64,000 bases of DNA, taken from contig CAJULR010000031.1 of assembly GCA_910587375.1 (NCBI GenBank), forward strand, positions 6,664 through 70,663, read 5' to 3'. The notes below the pieces were generated by a model. The model searched no databases and was not told where the DNA came from. It worked only from the letters and a program-made list of their open reading frames with translations. How positions within the stretch are numbered: position 1 is the first letter of the stretch; every line of letters begins with the position of its first letter. The translations under genes and the position numbers were made by a program. Of the stretch, positions 24,901 to 32,285 are shown one piece after another. The DNA comes from Candidatus Gastranaerophilales bacterium (GTDB lineage Bacteria; Cyanobacteriota; Vampirovibrionia; Gastranaerophilales; Gastranaerophilaceae).

Positions 24901-25467
24901 AAGCAAAGAGTCCTGCACTCTTCCTTCAACCGCCTCAAGTTCGCCTGTTGCAGCCTCAATTTTTCTGTCAAAATCGGCAGTGCCTGCAACTTCATCAATA
25001 AATTTCCTTTTTTCCATAGATGAACAGTTTACAAGGCTTACAACGTCTCCTTGCATAATAACGTTGTAGCTGTTTGGGGTGATTGAATATTTTTCAAGTT
25101 CTGAGTGCATTTGGGTTAATGTTACGGCTTTATCGTTCAGGTAATACGTGCTTGTATAGCCTGAAGGAGTTTTTTTAACCCTTCTTGCAAAAGAAATTTC
25201 AGTTCCAATGTCATCATCCAGGTCAAAAACAACCTTAACCATTGCTTCGTTTCTGTTGTTATGGGTGGAGATTAAATCTGCAACGCCTTTTTCAGACCTT
25301 AAGGCTCTTGCCGATGAAAGACCAAGCGCAAAGAGAATGCTATCTATAATATTGCTTTTGCCGGAGCCGTTCATCCCTGCAATTGCAGTAAAACCAGGCA
25401 AAAAAGGAATTTCCACCTTGTTTGCAAAAGATTTAAAATTGTCGATTTCTAATCGTTTTATATACAT
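21964..25467 (-). CDS. smc: Chromosome segregation ATPase SMC
   Basis: 1167 residues: N-terminal Walker A (GMNGSGKSNIIDSILFALGLSS, ~32-50), long coiled coil, hinge (~510-625, IQGVHAPLSQLADVDSEYTYAINEALGG and TLDGEIFEKSGAITGG), second coiled coil, then the C-terminal signature LAGMSGGEKTLMALSLVFA and Walker B FYALDEVDAALD. Length is standard. A -35/-10 pair lies at 25530-25501. The first gene of smc-scpA-scpB, it makes the bacterial condensin that organises newly replicated origins. Confidence 0.97.
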   Translation of the reverse strand: MYIKRLEIDNFKSFANKVEIPFLPGFTAIAGMNGSGKSNIIDSILFALGLSSARALRSEKGVADLISTHNNRNEAMVKVVFDLDDDIGTEISFARRVKKTPSGYTSTYYLNDKAVTLTQMHSELEKYSITPNSYNVIMQGDVVSLVNCSSMEKRKFIDEVAGTADFDRKIEAATGELEAVEGRVQDSLLVMGEINSMLEKLKEEREVALKYQEIKNQKDELEGQITAVKYFNFKKTLELMHENILKATKDKKKQELEVEAKQEEINKKKEEYDEICAKVKAQGEDKQLEVKKLVEEKKSEIQRKKDSIFHTEKVINSNNKTVYAAKNAIEGFNTNIEKAKVVIAEKEQAKLELEKTLEEKKAELTNILSEVTGLNQTADTYIQKRNALRKELDTLKDTENNLIKEKLPNESKLENLNTELANTNKAVEELENRVKNFDDDKDKLSLQVETLTKELDNLKTLQKVVFDDIDKTKTQIQDDMRSIQLANKKIAELEANKRAFKTFGLGAGVETIMQSKIQGVHAPLSQLADVDSEYTYAINEALGGRSRFIVVEDENVASRALEILKSQGKDRATCLPLNKLKPVPNNLPLPKLDGVIDFAINLIDFEDQYIKAFYFALGETLVVENMQAAKRLMGKYRIVTLDGEIFEKSGAITGGAKRKNAPAFGKAEDRELENYKARLAELEDTYKARENKRLELESKFEKIRADYSNALNSLQAAKYEYSQLLSGHKQFEQIIEEKLKRINEITPEIKKTEALLDKFEQKHVEIIDKITNIQSEIEEVEKFIDDGELKKLQEMTQGVENEIKELERKILSTENEILKDNQTVTFNNDMIELKEADIKKLTADNIQLTEDKQKFEVDIVEISKVLTELEAQVVELGKNLVELQNVRQKIQDEMLEAEKTKNILENDIERIKESIESFKLSRSSVEPQLEEVIAELKERGIKTEELTPTEISIEEITGKIQKLQKKMDDLGLVNMKAIEDYNVVLNRQNELNTKIETLENEKNEIQSRMTGYENLKKETFLDTFNSVNSYFKIIFTELTDGQGELILENPENPFLGGLTVEGNQKNKEKQKLAGMSGGEKTLMALSLVFAVQRHLPAPFYALDEVDAALDGFNVERIAKMINTQSERTQFVVISQRSQMIESADRMIGVNQNKGRTLVSGITNKQSA

Positions 25468-25500
25468 TAAAATATCCGGATAACAAGCCTAGTTACCTTT

Positions 25501-25530
25501 ATTACACAACAAAACCCGCCATTGTGTCAA
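25501..25530 (-). promoter_or_regulatory. Promoter of smc-scpA-scpB
   Basis: On minus: perfect TTGACA (25530-25525), 18-bp spacer, TGTAAT (25506-25501); predicted start ~27 nt before the smc ATG. Confidence 0.65.
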
Positions 25531-25570
25531 ATTTGTAACAGAGGGTTTAACAAAAAACGGGCTTTTAAAT

Positions 25571-26200
25571 TTACAGTTTCTGTGTGCGGTTAATGGGCCA
25601 GAAGACAAAAAGGGCACGGCCGATGACACGATTTTGCGGCAAAAAGCCCCAAAAGCGGCTGTCTTGGCTGTTTCCTCTGTTATCACCCATCATAAAATAA
25701 TTTCCGTCAGGAACCACAAACGGCCCGCAGTACATATCATCGCGGCAAGGCATCCAGTCTGTTTTAGATAAAATATAGGGTTCATCAAGCTTTTTATCGT
25801 TTATATAAACGTAATATTCGCCATCTTCAAATTTTATTTCAAACTTTTCCCCGGGCATTCCGATTATTCTTTTAATAAACGCAACATCTTTGCACATAAG
25901 GCCTGTAAGCCTTGAAATTATTGAGAAAAAGTCTTTCCTTAAAGGTTCATCCGGCGGATAAAAAACAATAATGTCGCCTCTTTGAAGTTCTCTTACGGGT
26001 TTTGACAATTTTTCAACAAAGAGCCTGTCTTTTTCAATTAAAGTTGGGTGCATAGAGCCTGATGGAATCCAGCGAAGCTCGCCCACAAAAAATCTGATAA
26101 CAATAACGGCAATAAGCACAAAAAGAATTGTATCAAGAGTTTCTTTTAAAAATGATAATACTTTCTTTAAAATTTCTTTGTTAATTTCTTTTGTGTTCAT
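25571..26200 (-). CDS. lepB: Signal peptidase I
   Basis: 209 residues. It cleaves Sec/Tat signal peptides at the outer face of the inner membrane. Seen: one N-terminal membrane helix (~21-39), catalytic Ser S49 in PSGSMHPTL, general-base Lys K110 in FIKRIIGMPGE, and the conserved MGDNRGNSQDSR box near 168-180. It starts 8 nt after the polyprenyl synthase, and so probably sits in that operon. Clients in the window include the SLH protein and the protein at 16644. Confidence 0.96.
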   Translation of the reverse strand: MNTKEINKEILKKVLSFLKETLDTILFVLIAVIVIRFFVGELRWIPSGSMHPTLIEKDRLFVEKLSKPVRELQRGDIIVFYPPDEPLRKDFFSIISRLTGLMCKDVAFIKRIIGMPGEKFEIKFEDGEYYVYINDKKLDEPYILSKTDWMPCRDDMYCGPFVVPDGNYFMMGDNRGNSQDSRFWGFLPQNRVIGRALFVFWPINRTQKL

Positions 26201-26208
26201 TTTGCCCT

Positions 26209-27189
26209 TTAAATCTTAAAAGTTTCAACCAATTTTTGAAGTAATTCCGTATTGTATTGCCCCTGAAGCGGTTTTATGCTTTCTATCGCTTGATTTAGCG
26301 TATTGTTCAGGTATTTTTTTGAAAAATCTAATGCTTCATTGTAAAGTTTTTTGTCCTGCAGTTGATTTTTCAAATCCATCATACCATAAGAATAATTTTG
26401 TTGCGATATGTAAAGATATGGCAGGGTCAATATTCCGTTTTCAATGTCGGAGCTTGATTTTTCGCTCTTGTAGTCTTGAAAATTTTCAATGTCATCATAA
26501 ATTTGAAAAGCAAGTGAAAAGTTTAAAACATATTTTAAAATTGCGTTTTGAACGTCATCCAAAATGGGCTGAATTTCCTTGTTTATAAGATATAGGAGAG
26601 ATTTTGCGCCCGCAAGAAAAAGAGATGATGTTTTATTTTTTGATTTTTCGATATATTCTTCAATGGTGATTACCTTGTTTTTATTGAAAAACTGGTCAAT
26701 TTCGCCCTTGCAGACATTCAGTGTGTTTTCTGAAAAATATTCAAAAACTTTGGGTTCGCCTATTTTTGATAGCAGTTTTAAGCATAAAGAAAGAAGGTAA
26801 TCCCCTAAAATTACCGCTATTTTTGAACCATATTTCACATTTAGCGTGGGCAAAAGCCGCCTTAAATCGGCTTCATCAATAATATCATCGTGAATTAAAG
26901 TGGCGTTGTGTAAAAGTTCAAGTGCCGCCGCAAGGGTTATGATTTTTCCTGTAATCTCTGCAGTGTTTTTGGGGTTTGTGTTGGTATATTCTGCCCCCAA
27001 AAGTGCATTTTTAATTAAAAACAAAACAAGCGGGCGAAGCCTTTTTGATTTTGCAAAAAGGAAAGCTGAAAGGTCTTCTTCAAGCTTAGTGCTATTTTCA
27101 GACAAAAGAGATTTTATCTCACAATGAAGAAGGTCTAAATCCTCTTTAACGTAATCTAAAATCTCTTTATATTTGTCTTTATTGTACAT
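26209..27189 (-). CDS. Trans-prenyl diphosphate synthase (IspB/solanesyl type)
   Basis: 326 residues. It elongates allylic diphosphates with IPP to a long-chain prenyl diphosphate, usually for a quinone side chain. The first Asp-rich motif is complete (LIHDDIIDEADLRR). The second is altered: IYDDIENFQD in place of the usual DDxxD, though D and D are kept at the first two positions and a further D at +7. The GDYLLS and GEIDQF segments are typical. Chain length cannot be read by eye. It is followed by lepB after 8 nt; the M29 peptidase upstream is 44 nt away. Confidence 0.88.
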   Translation of the reverse strand: MYNKDKYKEILDYVKEDLDLLHCEIKSLLSENSTKLEEDLSAFLFAKSKRLRPLVLFLIKNALLGAEYTNTNPKNTAEITGKIITLAAALELLHNATLIHDDIIDEADLRRLLPTLNVKYGSKIAVILGDYLLSLCLKLLSKIGEPKVFEYFSENTLNVCKGEIDQFFNKNKVITIEEYIEKSKNKTSSLFLAGAKSLLYLINKEIQPILDDVQNAILKYVLNFSLAFQIYDDIENFQDYKSEKSSSDIENGILTLPYLYISQQNYSYGMMDLKNQLQDKKLYNEALDFSKKYLNNTLNQAIESIKPLQGQYNTELLQKLVETFKI

Positions 27190-27233
27190 GAACTTTAATC
27201 CGCCGTGCCAATTTACTATGCCTTTAGTTTAGC

Positions 27234-28340
27234 TTATACAACGAATTTGCCGTTTTCATAGACAAGTTTATCATCGGCGTATATTTTTGAATTTTCCTTC
27301 ATATTTTTAATAATGTCCCAATGCAGGCCGGATTCATTCTTTCCGCCTGTTTCAGGATAGCTTGCACCAAGTGCCATATGAATTGAGCCGCCGATTTTTT
27401 CGTCAAAAAGAATGTTTCCTGTAACATCTTTTACTCTCTCGTTTGTGCCGATTGCAATTTCGCCCACAAACCTGCTGCCTTCGTCCATATCAAGCATTGA
27501 AAGCAAGAATTCTTCGCCTTTTTCTGCTTTGGCGTCAACAACTTTTCCGTTTTCTAATTTTAACCAAATTTTATGGGATTCATTTCCGCGATAAATTGCA
27601 GGAAAATCAAAATAAATTTCGCCTGTGGCAGAATCTTCAACGGGGGATGTGAAAATTTCTCCGTCAGGGAAATTGTTAAGCCCTGAACAGCTTATCCATT
27701 TTCTGCCTTCAACGGAGAATGTGATGTCGGTTTTTTCGCCAATAATATGAAGTTTTTTTGTGCCGTTTAAAATGTCGACAATTCTATCTTGTTCTTTGCC
27801 GATTGATTTCCATTTCGCAATCGGGTTGTCAAGGTCTAAATAGCAAGAGTTTTCGATGAATTCTGTGTATTCATCTAAAGACATTTTTGCTTCCTGCGCA
27901 AGGGCATTTGTTGGGAAATCTGCAATTACCCAGGCTAATTCGCCTTTGGCTGCACGGTTTAACATTAAGGTTGAAAGCTCTCTTGTTGCAGAAGACCTTT
28001 TTGCCATCTTGGCAGAGTTTGCTCTTGCCATATTTTTAACGTTAACAGGCGCCCCGATTGAAATTAATTTATCAACTTTTTCATATTCAAGCTTTGTTAT
28101 GGGGTCAACAAATGTTAATTGGTCATCATTTGCATATTTTATAAATGTTTCACTTAAACCTTCAACAGAACATCTTACAATCGGGTTTCCGCCGTGTTCT
28201 AAAACTTGTTTGTAAACTTCTTTAACAAGAGGCCCACAAAGCGGGCTTTCTGCCCTAATTAAAACCAAGTCGCCCTTTTGAACGTTTGTAGAATATTCAA
28301 CAAGGATTTTTGCATATTTTTCTAAAGTTTTTTTGTCCAT
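27234..28340 (-). CDS. M29-family aminopeptidase (AmpS/PepS-like)
   Basis: A 368-residue metallo-aminopeptidase of the thermophilic M29 family, removing N-terminal amino acids from peptides in the cytoplasm. The N-terminal region (YAKILVEYSTNVQKGDLVLIRAE) and the metal-site region near the C-terminus (GSRFVGEIAIGTNERV, GGSIHMALGASYPETGGKNESGLHWD) are characteristic. It starts 2 nt after lpxA ends, with GGAG 8 nt before the ATG, so it is the distal member of the lipid A operon. There is no obvious functional link with LPS. Confidence 0.93.
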   Translation of the reverse strand: MDKKTLEKYAKILVEYSTNVQKGDLVLIRAESPLCGPLVKEVYKQVLEHGGNPIVRCSVEGLSETFIKYANDDQLTFVDPITKLEYEKVDKLISIGAPVNVKNMARANSAKMAKRSSATRELSTLMLNRAAKGELAWVIADFPTNALAQEAKMSLDEYTEFIENSCYLDLDNPIAKWKSIGKEQDRIVDILNGTKKLHIIGEKTDITFSVEGRKWISCSGLNNFPDGEIFTSPVEDSATGEIYFDFPAIYRGNESHKIWLKLENGKVVDAKAEKGEEFLLSMLDMDEGSRFVGEIAIGTNERVKDVTGNILFDEKIGGSIHMALGASYPETGGKNESGLHWDIIKNMKENSKIYADDKLVYENGKFVV

Positions 28341-28342
28341 TC

Positions 28343-29158
28343 TTACATCTCCTCTTCAAGGTTCATAAAGGCGTCCTTGTTTGATTTTATGCAAACCCCT
28401 CTTTTTGAAGTTTTGATAAAATCAACAAGTTTATTAACGTATTCGTTTTTCTCAACGCTTTTTTCAATTTCATCTAGCGCCATTGTCGTATTATACTCAG
28501 GATTTTTTAAAATTCTTATAGCCTTGTGGATAGCGTCACGCGAAGCTTTGTCTACCCCTCTTCTCCTTAGGCCGATAGCGTTGACATCGCGCACAATTGG
28601 GGGAATGCCTTCTGATTTTGAATAAGGAAGAATATCCTGGCGTGTGGCGGAAGCGCCTGAAATTATTGCCATTTCGCCAATTCTAACGTTTTGATGATAA
28701 ACGCTTAAGCCTCCAAGCCAAGCGCCAAAGCCAACATGTGTGTGGCCGCCTATGGTTGCGGCGTTTGCCATAATTACTTCATCTTCTAAAACGCAATTGT
28801 GCGCAACGTGTGCATAGGCCATAATTAAACATTTGTTGCCGATTTTAGTAACGCCACCTTCGCCTGAGGCTCTGTTTATTGTTGCAAACTCTCTTATCCA
28901 ACAATTTTTGCCAATGACAACCTTTGTGGGTTCGCCCTTATATCCAAGGTCTTGCGGTTCTCCGCCGATTGAAGCGAAGGGTGAAATCCTTGTTCCTTCG
29001 CCAATTTCTGCATATTCTACGCTTGCATTTGCGCCGATTTTAACTCCTGCTTCAATTATTACCCCTTCGCCGATTACGGCGTTTGGGCCAATTTCAACAT
29101 CCGGCGCAATTTTTGCACTTTGGGCGATAATTGCCGTTTTATGTATTTTTTCTGACAT
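28343..29158 (-). CDS. lpxA: UDP-N-acetylglucosamine acyltransferase
   Basis: First step of lipid A synthesis: transfers a 3-hydroxyacyl chain from ACP to UDP-GlcNAc O-3. 271 residues from the ATG at 29158; an upstream in-frame GTG (29167) is possible. The N-terminal two-thirds is a left-handed beta helix of hexapeptide repeats (IGPNAVIGEGVIIEAGVKIGANA...). The catalytic His is in AYAHVAHNCVLEDEV, and the C-terminal helical region has GLRRRGV. It is preceded by an intercistronic hairpin after fabZ. The lpxB gene normally close to this cluster is not in the window. Confidence 0.96.
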   Translation of the reverse strand: MSEKIHKTAIIAQSAKIAPDVEIGPNAVIGEGVIIEAGVKIGANASVEYAEIGEGTRISPFASIGGEPQDLGYKGEPTKVVIGKNCWIREFATINRASGEGGVTKIGNKCLIMAYAHVAHNCVLEDEVIMANAATIGGHTHVGFGAWLGGLSVYHQNVRIGEMAIISGASATRQDILPYSKSEGIPPIVRDVNAIGLRRRGVDKASRDAIHKAIRILKNPEYNTTMALDEIEKSVEKNEYVNKLVDFIKTSKRGVCIKSNKDAFMNLEEEM

Positions 29159-29181
29159 TTCTCTCACTTCTTTCTTTATTT

Positions 29182-29216
29182 TTAAGGCGGCCTTTAGGTT
29201 TTAAGTGCCGCCTTAA
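29182..29216. promoter_or_regulatory. Intercistronic hairpin between fabZ and lpxA
   Basis: A 10-bp perfect stem TTAAGGCGGC/GCCGCCTTAA (29182-29191, 29207-29216), 15-nt loop. On the minus transcript it is followed by A-rich rather than U-rich sequence, so it looks like an mRNA processing or stability element, or a partial attenuator, not a plain terminator. Confidence 0.55.
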
Positions 29217-29228
29217 CTCGTTTTAAAT

Positions 29229-29678
29229 TTATTTCAGGGCAATTGTAATTTCTGCTTCAACGCAAAGTTTGCCGTCCACAAAGCCTTTTGCTTCGCATTT
29301 TGCGATGGGGCCTTTAATTTTTGTCATTCTTGTTTCCATATCAAATCTGTCGCCCGGGCGGACAATGTTTTTAAATCTTACTCCGTCAATTCCTGCAAAA
29401 AGGGCAAGTTTTCCTTTGTATTGGTCTAATTTTAAAAGAATCGGAGCAGCGTTCTGTGCCATTGCTTCAATCTGCAAAACGCCGGGCATAATTGGGTTTC
29501 CGGGGAAATGTCCGTTAAAAAACATTTCATTTGCCGTTAAATTTTTATATCCCTTTGAATATTCTCCGGGCACGCATTCTGTTATTCTATCCACCAATAA
29601 AAACGGATATCTGTGCGGAAGCATTTCCATAATTTCAATAATATCCATAGAAATCGGCTGAATTATCGTTTCTGACAT
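29229..29678 (-). CDS. fabZ: 3-hydroxyacyl-ACP dehydratase
   Basis: A 149-residue hot-dog-fold enzyme of fatty-acid synthesis. The catalytic H57 is in FFNGHFPGNPIMPGV and E71 in QIEAMAQ. A ribosome site AGAGGAGAG precedes the ATG. It sits between lpxC and lpxA, the usual place, where it competes with LpxA for 3-hydroxyacyl-ACP and so balances membrane phospholipid against lipid A. Confidence 0.97.
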   Translation of the reverse strand: MSETIIQPISMDIIEIMEMLPHRYPFLLVDRITECVPGEYSKGYKNLTANEMFFNGHFPGNPIMPGVLQIEAMAQNAAPILLKLDQYKGKLALFAGIDGVRFKNIVRPGDRFDMETRMTKIKGPIAKCEAKGFVDGKLCVEAEITIALK

Positions 29679-29720
29679 TTTTCTCTCCTCTTTTGTTTTA
29701 ACATGGTTTTCAAGTTCGCT

Positions 29721-30536
29721 TTAAAGCATTTTTGCTGCCTGAATATGAAGGGCATGCCCCGCTTCTTTTACAAGGATGTTTGCCTTCATCTTCAATGGGT
29801 TTATTCCTGTTAAATACAAATCTCCAATAATATCTAAAATTTTGTGTTTATTTGGTTCAAATTCGCTTCTTAAATCTGTTGTGAACCCGTCTTCTGTCAT
29901 CCCTACGGTGTTATCAATTGTAACACCTTTTGAAAGCCCCATTTTTTGGAAGGTTTCAAGGTCTTTAAGGTATCCAAATGTTCTTGCTTCAACAATTTCA
30001 TTCAAATTTTCACCTTGAATCATCTGAACCCATCTGTTTTTCAATTGCGGGTGGTTGAAATTCACAGCATAAGTAATTTTGGTTTCCTCTTCGCTTGGAA
30101 GAATTATAACGGCACTTTTGTCTTTTTGAAAAAGCACAGGGTTTTTTAAAGCAGGGGTTGGGTCTTCTTCTCCAACAAAACCCGCCTTATTAAACTCTTC
30201 AACCCAAATTTTTGAAGAGCCGTCTAAAATTGGGGTTTCAACCATATCAACGGGAAGGTTTTGAAATTCCATCTCAACGCCATCAAGCCCACATATAGCA
30301 CATGCTGCCATAAAATGTTCAATCAGGGCCACCTTAAAATCCGCGCCGTCGTTAACATTTGCAACAACAACACAATGGTCTGATGAAACCACATTATTTG
30401 GGTTTGCAAGGATTTTTTTATCCCCTTTGGTAAAATAAATCCCCTTTGAATTTGAAGGTTTAACCGTAACTTCAAATTCTACGCCGGACATAAGTCCGAC
30501 CCCTTTAATATTTACATTAGATTTTAGCGTCTTCAT
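29721..30536 (-). CDS. lpxC: UDP-3-O-acyl-GlcNAc deacetylase
   Basis: The committed, zinc-dependent step of lipid A synthesis. 271 residues, at the short end for LpxC (E. coli has 305). E73/H74 in LIEHFMAA, the HKILDIIGDLYL helix that supplies the second His and Asp zinc ligands, and the C-terminal AGHALHIQAA histidine are all present. The start codon overlaps the end of lpxD by 20 nt. Confidence 0.96.
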   Translation of the reverse strand: MKTLKSNVNIKGVGLMSGVEFEVTVKPSNSKGIYFTKGDKKILANPNNVVSSDHCVVVANVNDGADFKVALIEHFMAACAICGLDGVEMEFQNLPVDMVETPILDGSSKIWVEEFNKAGFVGEEDPTPALKNPVLFQKDKSAVIILPSEEETKITYAVNFNHPQLKNRWVQMIQGENLNEIVEARTFGYLKDLETFQKMGLSKGVTIDNTVGMTEDGFTTDLRSEFEPNKHKILDIIGDLYLTGINPLKMKANILVKEAGHALHIQAAKML

Positions 30537-31632
30537 TTAAAAATTTCTCATAGTCTTCTAATAAATGTTGATATTTTTTATATTTTTGAACCATAACCTC
30601 CGCTTCTGCAAGGTATTTCATGCGTTTGATGAAATCTTTTCTTGGAACAGCCGGAGCGCCCATTATAACGCTTCTTGCGGGGTATGATTTTGTAACGCCT
30701 GCTTGAGCCAATACAATTGAATCGTCGCCAATGTCTGTATGGTCTTTAAGGCCGGCCTGGCCTGCAATTACAACCCTGTCTCCGATTGTGCAGCTTCCTG
30801 CAATGCCCACCTGGGAAACTATCATGCAGGCTTTGCCTACTTTGCAGTTGTGGCCAATCATAACAAGGTTGTCGATTTTTGTTTGCGCGCCGATTGTTGT
30901 ATTTTCAATGGTTCCTCTGTCTATTGTTGTGTTCGCGCCAATTTCAACATCATCTTCAATTACAACAGACCCTAATGACGGGATTTTGAATATTTTTTGG
31001 TCTTCTTTTCCGCCTTTAATTTCACCATCTTTTCTTGCAGATTCAATATTATCAGGCTTTTCTGTGACAAAGCTGAAACCGTCTGCACCAAGGCTTGCGC
31101 CGTGGTGGATTATACAGCTGTTTCCAACTTTAACGAAATCTCCAATGTTAACGCCCGGGTGGAACAAGCAGTTTTTTCCGATTTTTGCAAATTTACCAAC
31201 GTAAACATTCGCTAAAAGCTTCGTGTTATCGCCAATTTCAGCCCCACGCGAAACAACAACGTTTGGGCCGATTGAAACATCTTTTCCAAGTTTAGCGTCC
31301 GGGTGCACAATTGCGCTTGGGTGAATTCCAACAGTTGAATCCGGCGCCTCATAGAAAAGGTTTAAAAGCTTCATCATTGCAAGCCTTGGGCGTTCAACCT
31401 CAATTGTTGATATGCTTTCAAAATTTACACCCAAAGGAACAAGAGCGCATTTGGCTTTGGTTTTAGCCAGGTTTTCAATTTCTTCTTCGCCAAGGGCAAG
31501 CGCCAAAGTGTATTCATCCGCTAATAAAGGCGGTAATACCTTATTTATTTTTTCATCGGTCACTTTTGTTAAAATGCCGCCAACAAATTGCGAAATTTCT
31601 TCTTGTGAAAATGTTTTAGAAGCCACGCTCAT
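30517..31632 (-). CDS. lpxD: UDP-3-O-(3-hydroxyacyl)glucosamine N-acyltransferase
   Basis: 371 residues. It adds the amide-linked acyl chain to the deacetylated sugar. An N-terminal uridine-binding domain (~1-100) is followed by a hexapeptide-repeat beta helix; the catalytic His lies in VMIGHNCKVGKACMIVSQVGIAGSC. The C-terminus carries a short coiled helix, as in other LpxD. GAGGAGATA precedes the ATG. The operon order lpxD-lpxC-fabZ-lpxA resembles that of cyanobacterial relatives. Confidence 0.95.
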   Translation of the reverse strand: MSVASKTFSQEEISQFVGGILTKVTDEKINKVLPPLLADEYTLALALGEEEIENLAKTKAKCALVPLGVNFESISTIEVERPRLAMMKLLNLFYEAPDSTVGIHPSAIVHPDAKLGKDVSIGPNVVVSRGAEIGDNTKLLANVYVGKFAKIGKNCLFHPGVNIGDFVKVGNSCIIHHGASLGADGFSFVTEKPDNIESARKDGEIKGGKEDQKIFKIPSLGSVVIEDDVEIGANTTIDRGTIENTTIGAQTKIDNLVMIGHNCKVGKACMIVSQVGIAGSCTIGDRVVIAGQAGLKDHTDIGDDSIVLAQAGVTKSYPARSVIMGAPAVPRKDFIKRMKYLAEAEVMVQKYKKYQHLLEDYEKFLNEDAKI

Positions 31633-31676
31633 TATCTCCTCTTGTCTAATAAAGCTGTATGTTTATTTTAGTACAA

Positions 31677-32141
31677 TTATTTTATTTTGTCGATTATTTT
31701 TGTTGTGGATTTGCCTTCGACAAAATCTATAAATTCAACCCAGCCGTTGTTTTTTAAAATAACATCTGCTTCGGGCAAAGTTTTTAAGGTGTAATCGGCT
31801 CCTTTTGTGTAAATATTGGGCTTTACAAGGTCTAATAAATCTCTTGGAGAGTCTTCATCAAAAAGAACAACATAATCAACCGAATTTAGCGCACACAAGA
31901 CTTCTGCTCTGTCGTTTTCATTGTTTATGGGCCTGTCTGGGCCCTTGATTGATTTTACGGAAACATCCGAATTTAGCCCCACAATTAAAACGTCGCCAAA
32001 ATCCCTGCTTTTTTTAAGATACCTTACATGCCCCACATGTAAAATATCAAAACAGCCGTTTGTTGCAACGATTGTCTTTCCCTGCTTTTTAATTTGGTTT
32101 ACAAGCTCTTCAACCTTGGAGCGCTCAATAACTTTGCCCAT
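31677..32141 (-). CDS. rfaE2: D-glycero-beta-D-manno-heptose 1-phosphate adenylyltransferase
   Basis: 154 residues from the ATG at 32141 (AAGGTG precedes it; a GTG three codons upstream is the alternative). Nucleotidyltransferase fold with TNGCFDILHVGHVRYL, the HxGH site, RPINNENDRAEVL and C-terminal STTKIIDKI. It makes ADP-heptose for LPS core. In E. coli this domain is fused to a kinase (HldE); here it is free-standing, and no kinase domain is in the window. It lies 44 nt upstream of lpxD and is probably the first gene of the lipid A operon, just after a terminator. Confidence 0.9.
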   Translation of the reverse strand: MGKVIERSKVEELVNQIKKQGKTIVATNGCFDILHVGHVRYLKKSRDFGDVLIVGLNSDVSVKSIKGPDRPINNENDRAEVLCALNSVDYVVLFDEDSPRDLLDLVKPNIYTKGADYTLKTLPEADVILKNNGWVEFIDFVEGKSTTKIIDKIK

Positions 32142-32163
32142 TTTTATCACACCTTCTAAATTT

Positions 32164-32195
32164 AAAACCGCCCCTAAATTTTTAAGGACGGTTTT
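32164..32195 (-). terminator. Terminator between ppiC and rfaE2
   Basis: On minus, AAAACCGTCC pairs with GGGCGGTTTT through one G-U pair, followed by AAATTT. On plus the same position is a C-A mismatch, so the hairpin favours the minus strand. Confidence 0.6.
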
Positions 32196-32285
32196 ATAAT
32201 ATCATATTTTTTTATAAATTGTCTAATTTATTTTGCCTTTTGGGGCCGTGTTGGGCGCTGCCCGGCAAATTTAATTATTTTCTAA

